Positions 6,765-7,670 of a DNA stretch of 7,670 bases are shown here, piece by piece (position 1 is the first letter of the stretch; each line of letters opens with the position of its first letter). A program made the position numbers and the translations under genes. The notes beneath the pieces were generated by a model. That model worked only from the letters and a program-made list of their open reading frames with translations. It ran no database searches and was not told the origin of the DNA. This stretch comes from Bacillota bacterium (lineage in GTDB: Bacteria > Bacillota > Clostridia > Clostridiales > Clostridiaceae): positions 1 to 7,670 of the forward strand of contig JAEWQX010000218.1 of the NCBI GenBank assembly GCA_023399035.1, in the 5' to 3' direction.

Positions 6765-6968
6765 CTGCTTTTTCTATATAAATATTTGTTATTAGAAATA
6801 CCGTAAAGATTTCATCCTTCAACTGCTAACTATCACCTAGTTAACTCTCAACTAACCTCACTTCTGTTACTTATTTATTCTTAGCATATTAATACGTAGC
6901 TGCTTTTTATATGTATATGTATTCTTTAGAAATCTCATAGAGATTTCATCCTCTAACTGCTAACTGTT
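6765..6968. repeat. Two degenerate ~70-bp direct repeats between initiator gene and iterons
   Basis: 6765-6834 and 6900-6968 align over their lengths. Both open with CTGCTTTTT, share an ATTAGAAAT/TTTAGAAAT block, then AAAGATTTCATCC or AGAGATTTCATCC, and end AACTGCTAACT. They are spaced about 135 bp apart and are surrounded by TTAACT/CTAACT words. No reading frame crosses them. They look like a decayed tandem duplication or dispersed clostridial intergenic repeats. The rest of 6440-7068 is A+T-rich with no supported gene. Confidence 0.5.
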
Positions 6969-7244
6969 AACTATTTATAAGTGTATTTTTCCCCTTGCGA
7001 TTTCACATTGCTATGTATTAATCCTCTATAAACATGATTATTACAGGAATTTTTACATGAAACCATCATTTTCGTGACCGGTATTACCGTTCGCGAGGGT
7101 AAAGTTACTTAAATCACCGTTCGCAAGGGAAATTTTTTATGTGTTTTTTTATATTTTCTGCATTCACATTTAAAATTTTAATAAATTACGCTTTCAATTT
7201 AGAATTATCATTTAATTCTTCTCTAAAATTAATGTTTTCGCCTT

Positions 7245-7282
7245 AAAAATATAAAAAAATTAAAAAAATTTTTCTTTTTTTT
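7245..7282. other. A/T-only island, candidate DNA-unwinding element
   Basis: About 38 bases consist almost only of A runs followed by T runs (a single C), sitting between iterons 2 and 3. Origins are usually opened at such an element next to the iterons. A short inverted repeat, AGTTCA-TAATT-TGAACT (7283-7299), adjoins it. The surrounding DNA is also A+T-rich, so the assignment is tentative. Confidence 0.4.
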
Positions 7283-7335
7283 AGTTCATAATTTGAACTT
7301 ATTTTTGAGTTCGTGACCAAATCCCACCGTTCGCG

Positions 7336-7370
7336 AGGGTAAAAATTAAAATTTCTATGATTTTTACCCT
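7336..7370. repeat. Inverted half-iteron forming an 11-bp hairpin with iteron 3
   Basis: The 3' part of iteron 3, AGGGTAAAAAT (7336-7346), is repeated inverted as ATTTTTACCCT (7360-7370) with a 13-nt gap. In known iteron plasmids, inverted half-iterons bind initiator dimers for repression or handcuffing. Here the pair lies inside the origin rather than at the initiator promoter. Confidence 0.5.
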
Positions 7371-7464
7371 GATTTTTATGAAAAAATGCTTTTCGTGACC
7401 GGTATTACCGTTCGCGAGGGTAAAAAATTTATGAATTTTAATAATCCCCTAATCCATAAACTGT

Positions 7465-7505
7465 AAAAAAACGCTAGAAACAAGTGACTGATTGACTTTC
7501 AGCGT
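7465..7505 (-). terminator. Leftward intrinsic terminator inside the iteron array
   Basis: On the minus strand ACGCTGAAA (7497-7505) pairs with TTTCTAGCGT (7471-7480) with one bulged base and a 16-nt loop. Six U follow (7465-7470). It lies between iterons 4 and 5 and would stop transcription arriving from the right, from a gene beyond the edge or a small RNA started within 7506-7670. No reading frame in the window ends at it. Confidence 0.6.
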
Positions 7506-7670
7506 AAATTACCAAAATCACTGTTCGCAAGGGTAAAATGCCTATAAACGTGATAACTTCGTTCGTAAGTTACCAAAATCACCGTTCGCGAGGGTAAAAA
7601 AAGGCCTTTTGCAATAATTTTTGTTTTCGTATAAACTAATCATAGAATTCTATAAGTATAGATATAAAGC

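Larger units (their letters stand above)
7086..7598 (+). repeat. Six iterons, consensus ACCGTTCGCGAGGGTAAA
   Basis: Copies are at 7086-7103, 7116-7132 (one base short, TTCGCAAGGG), 7326-7343, 7407-7424, 7520-7537 (ACTGTTCGCAAGGG) and 7581-7598, all in the same orientation. Two flank types exist. Copies 1, 3 and 4 follow TTCGTGACC six or seven bases upstream, and 1 and 4 are identical over 35 bases (7069-7103 and 7390-7424). Copies 2, 5 and 6 follow AAATCAC, with TTACC also present before 5 and 6. A degenerate seventh, CGTTCGTAAGTTA, starts at 7560. Spacing is irregular (30, 210, 81, 113, 61 bp), unlike the even helical phasing of classic iterons. Confidence 0.85.
7069..7610. other. Candidate iteron-type origin of replication
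   Basis: This 540-bp block combines the parts expected of a theta-type iteron origin: six direct copies of an 18-bp binding-site-like repeat, an A/T-only island (7245-7282), and an adjacent putative initiator gene transcribed outward. The iterons stand out because they are G+C-richer (TCGCGA core) than anything around them. No clear DnaA boxes (TTATCCACA) are seen in the block. Further copies may lie past the right edge. Origin function is inferred from architecture. Confidence 0.65.

Noticed and set aside
7551..7575. loxP-like recombination site (ATAACTTCGT...AAGTTA)
   Set aside because: The arms match for only 5 bp, and no recombinase is seen. It is better read as a degenerate iteron.
7086..7598. 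Iteron array considered as a CRISPR array
   Set aside because: Repeats are only 18 bp, spacing runs irregularly from 30 to 210 bp, and no cas gene is present. Direct repeats beside a Rep-like gene fit iterons better.

Overview
The window is very A+T-rich, with strong AGGAGG-type ribosome binding sites, TTG/GTG starts as possibilities, and proteins rich in Ile, Lys and Asn. This points to a low-GC Firmicute, most likely a Clostridium sensu stricto. Every gene I can support lies on the minus strand, so gene order in the direction of transcription runs from high to low coordinates. The window appears to carry an iteron-type replication origin, which suggests a plasmid, megaplasmid or other secondary replicon rather than an ordinary chromosomal stretch.

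Right end, about 6410-7670: no gene, but a candidate origin. Six copies of an 18-bp G+C-richer iteron (consensus ACCGTTCGCGAGGGTAAA, one copy lacking a base) lie in direct orientation between 7086 and 7598. They flank an A/T-only island at about 7245-7282 and include an inverted half-iteron and a leftward intrinsic terminator inside the array. Two degenerate ~70-bp direct repeats fill part of the spacer between the array and the next gene. At 4934-6406 is a 490-residue protein whose C-terminal half reads as two winged-helix domains, the usual plan of iteron-binding replication initiators. It has an extended -10 promoter, a TTG start and a strong terminator. No partition or copy-control gene is visible.

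Centre, 2932-4590: a membrane sensor histidine kinase with about seven or eight N-terminal membrane helices and complete H, N, G1, F and G2 boxes. No response regulator is present in the window. Its upstream region holds a 20-bp near-palindrome and a third matching half-site, and its transcript ends at a clear terminator at 2781-2810.

Left end, 1-2453: cobalt uptake genes of the energy-coupling-factor type. cbiQ and cbiO form a tightly spaced pair behind a near-consensus promoter (TTGACA-17-TATACT) with only a short leader. After cbiO comes a second, separate promoter (TTGACA-16-TATAAA), a complete cobalamin riboswitch (396-565), a long leader ending in an intrinsic terminator, and the start of cbiM, cut by the window edge after 32 codons. 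The usual cbiMNQO order is therefore rearranged: the energising module (Q, O) lies upstream of the B12 switch and only cbiM (plus anything beyond the edge) lies downstream of it. CbiM with CbiN should bind and admit Co2+, CbiQ couples this to CbiO, and CbiO hydrolyses ATP. The riboswitch would shut off CbiM when cobalamin is plentiful.

Functional calls for cbiM, cbiO, cbiQ, the kinase and the riboswitch rest on motifs read directly in the sequence. The replication initiator call rests on winged-helix-like sequence plus the adjacent iterons, and is an inference.
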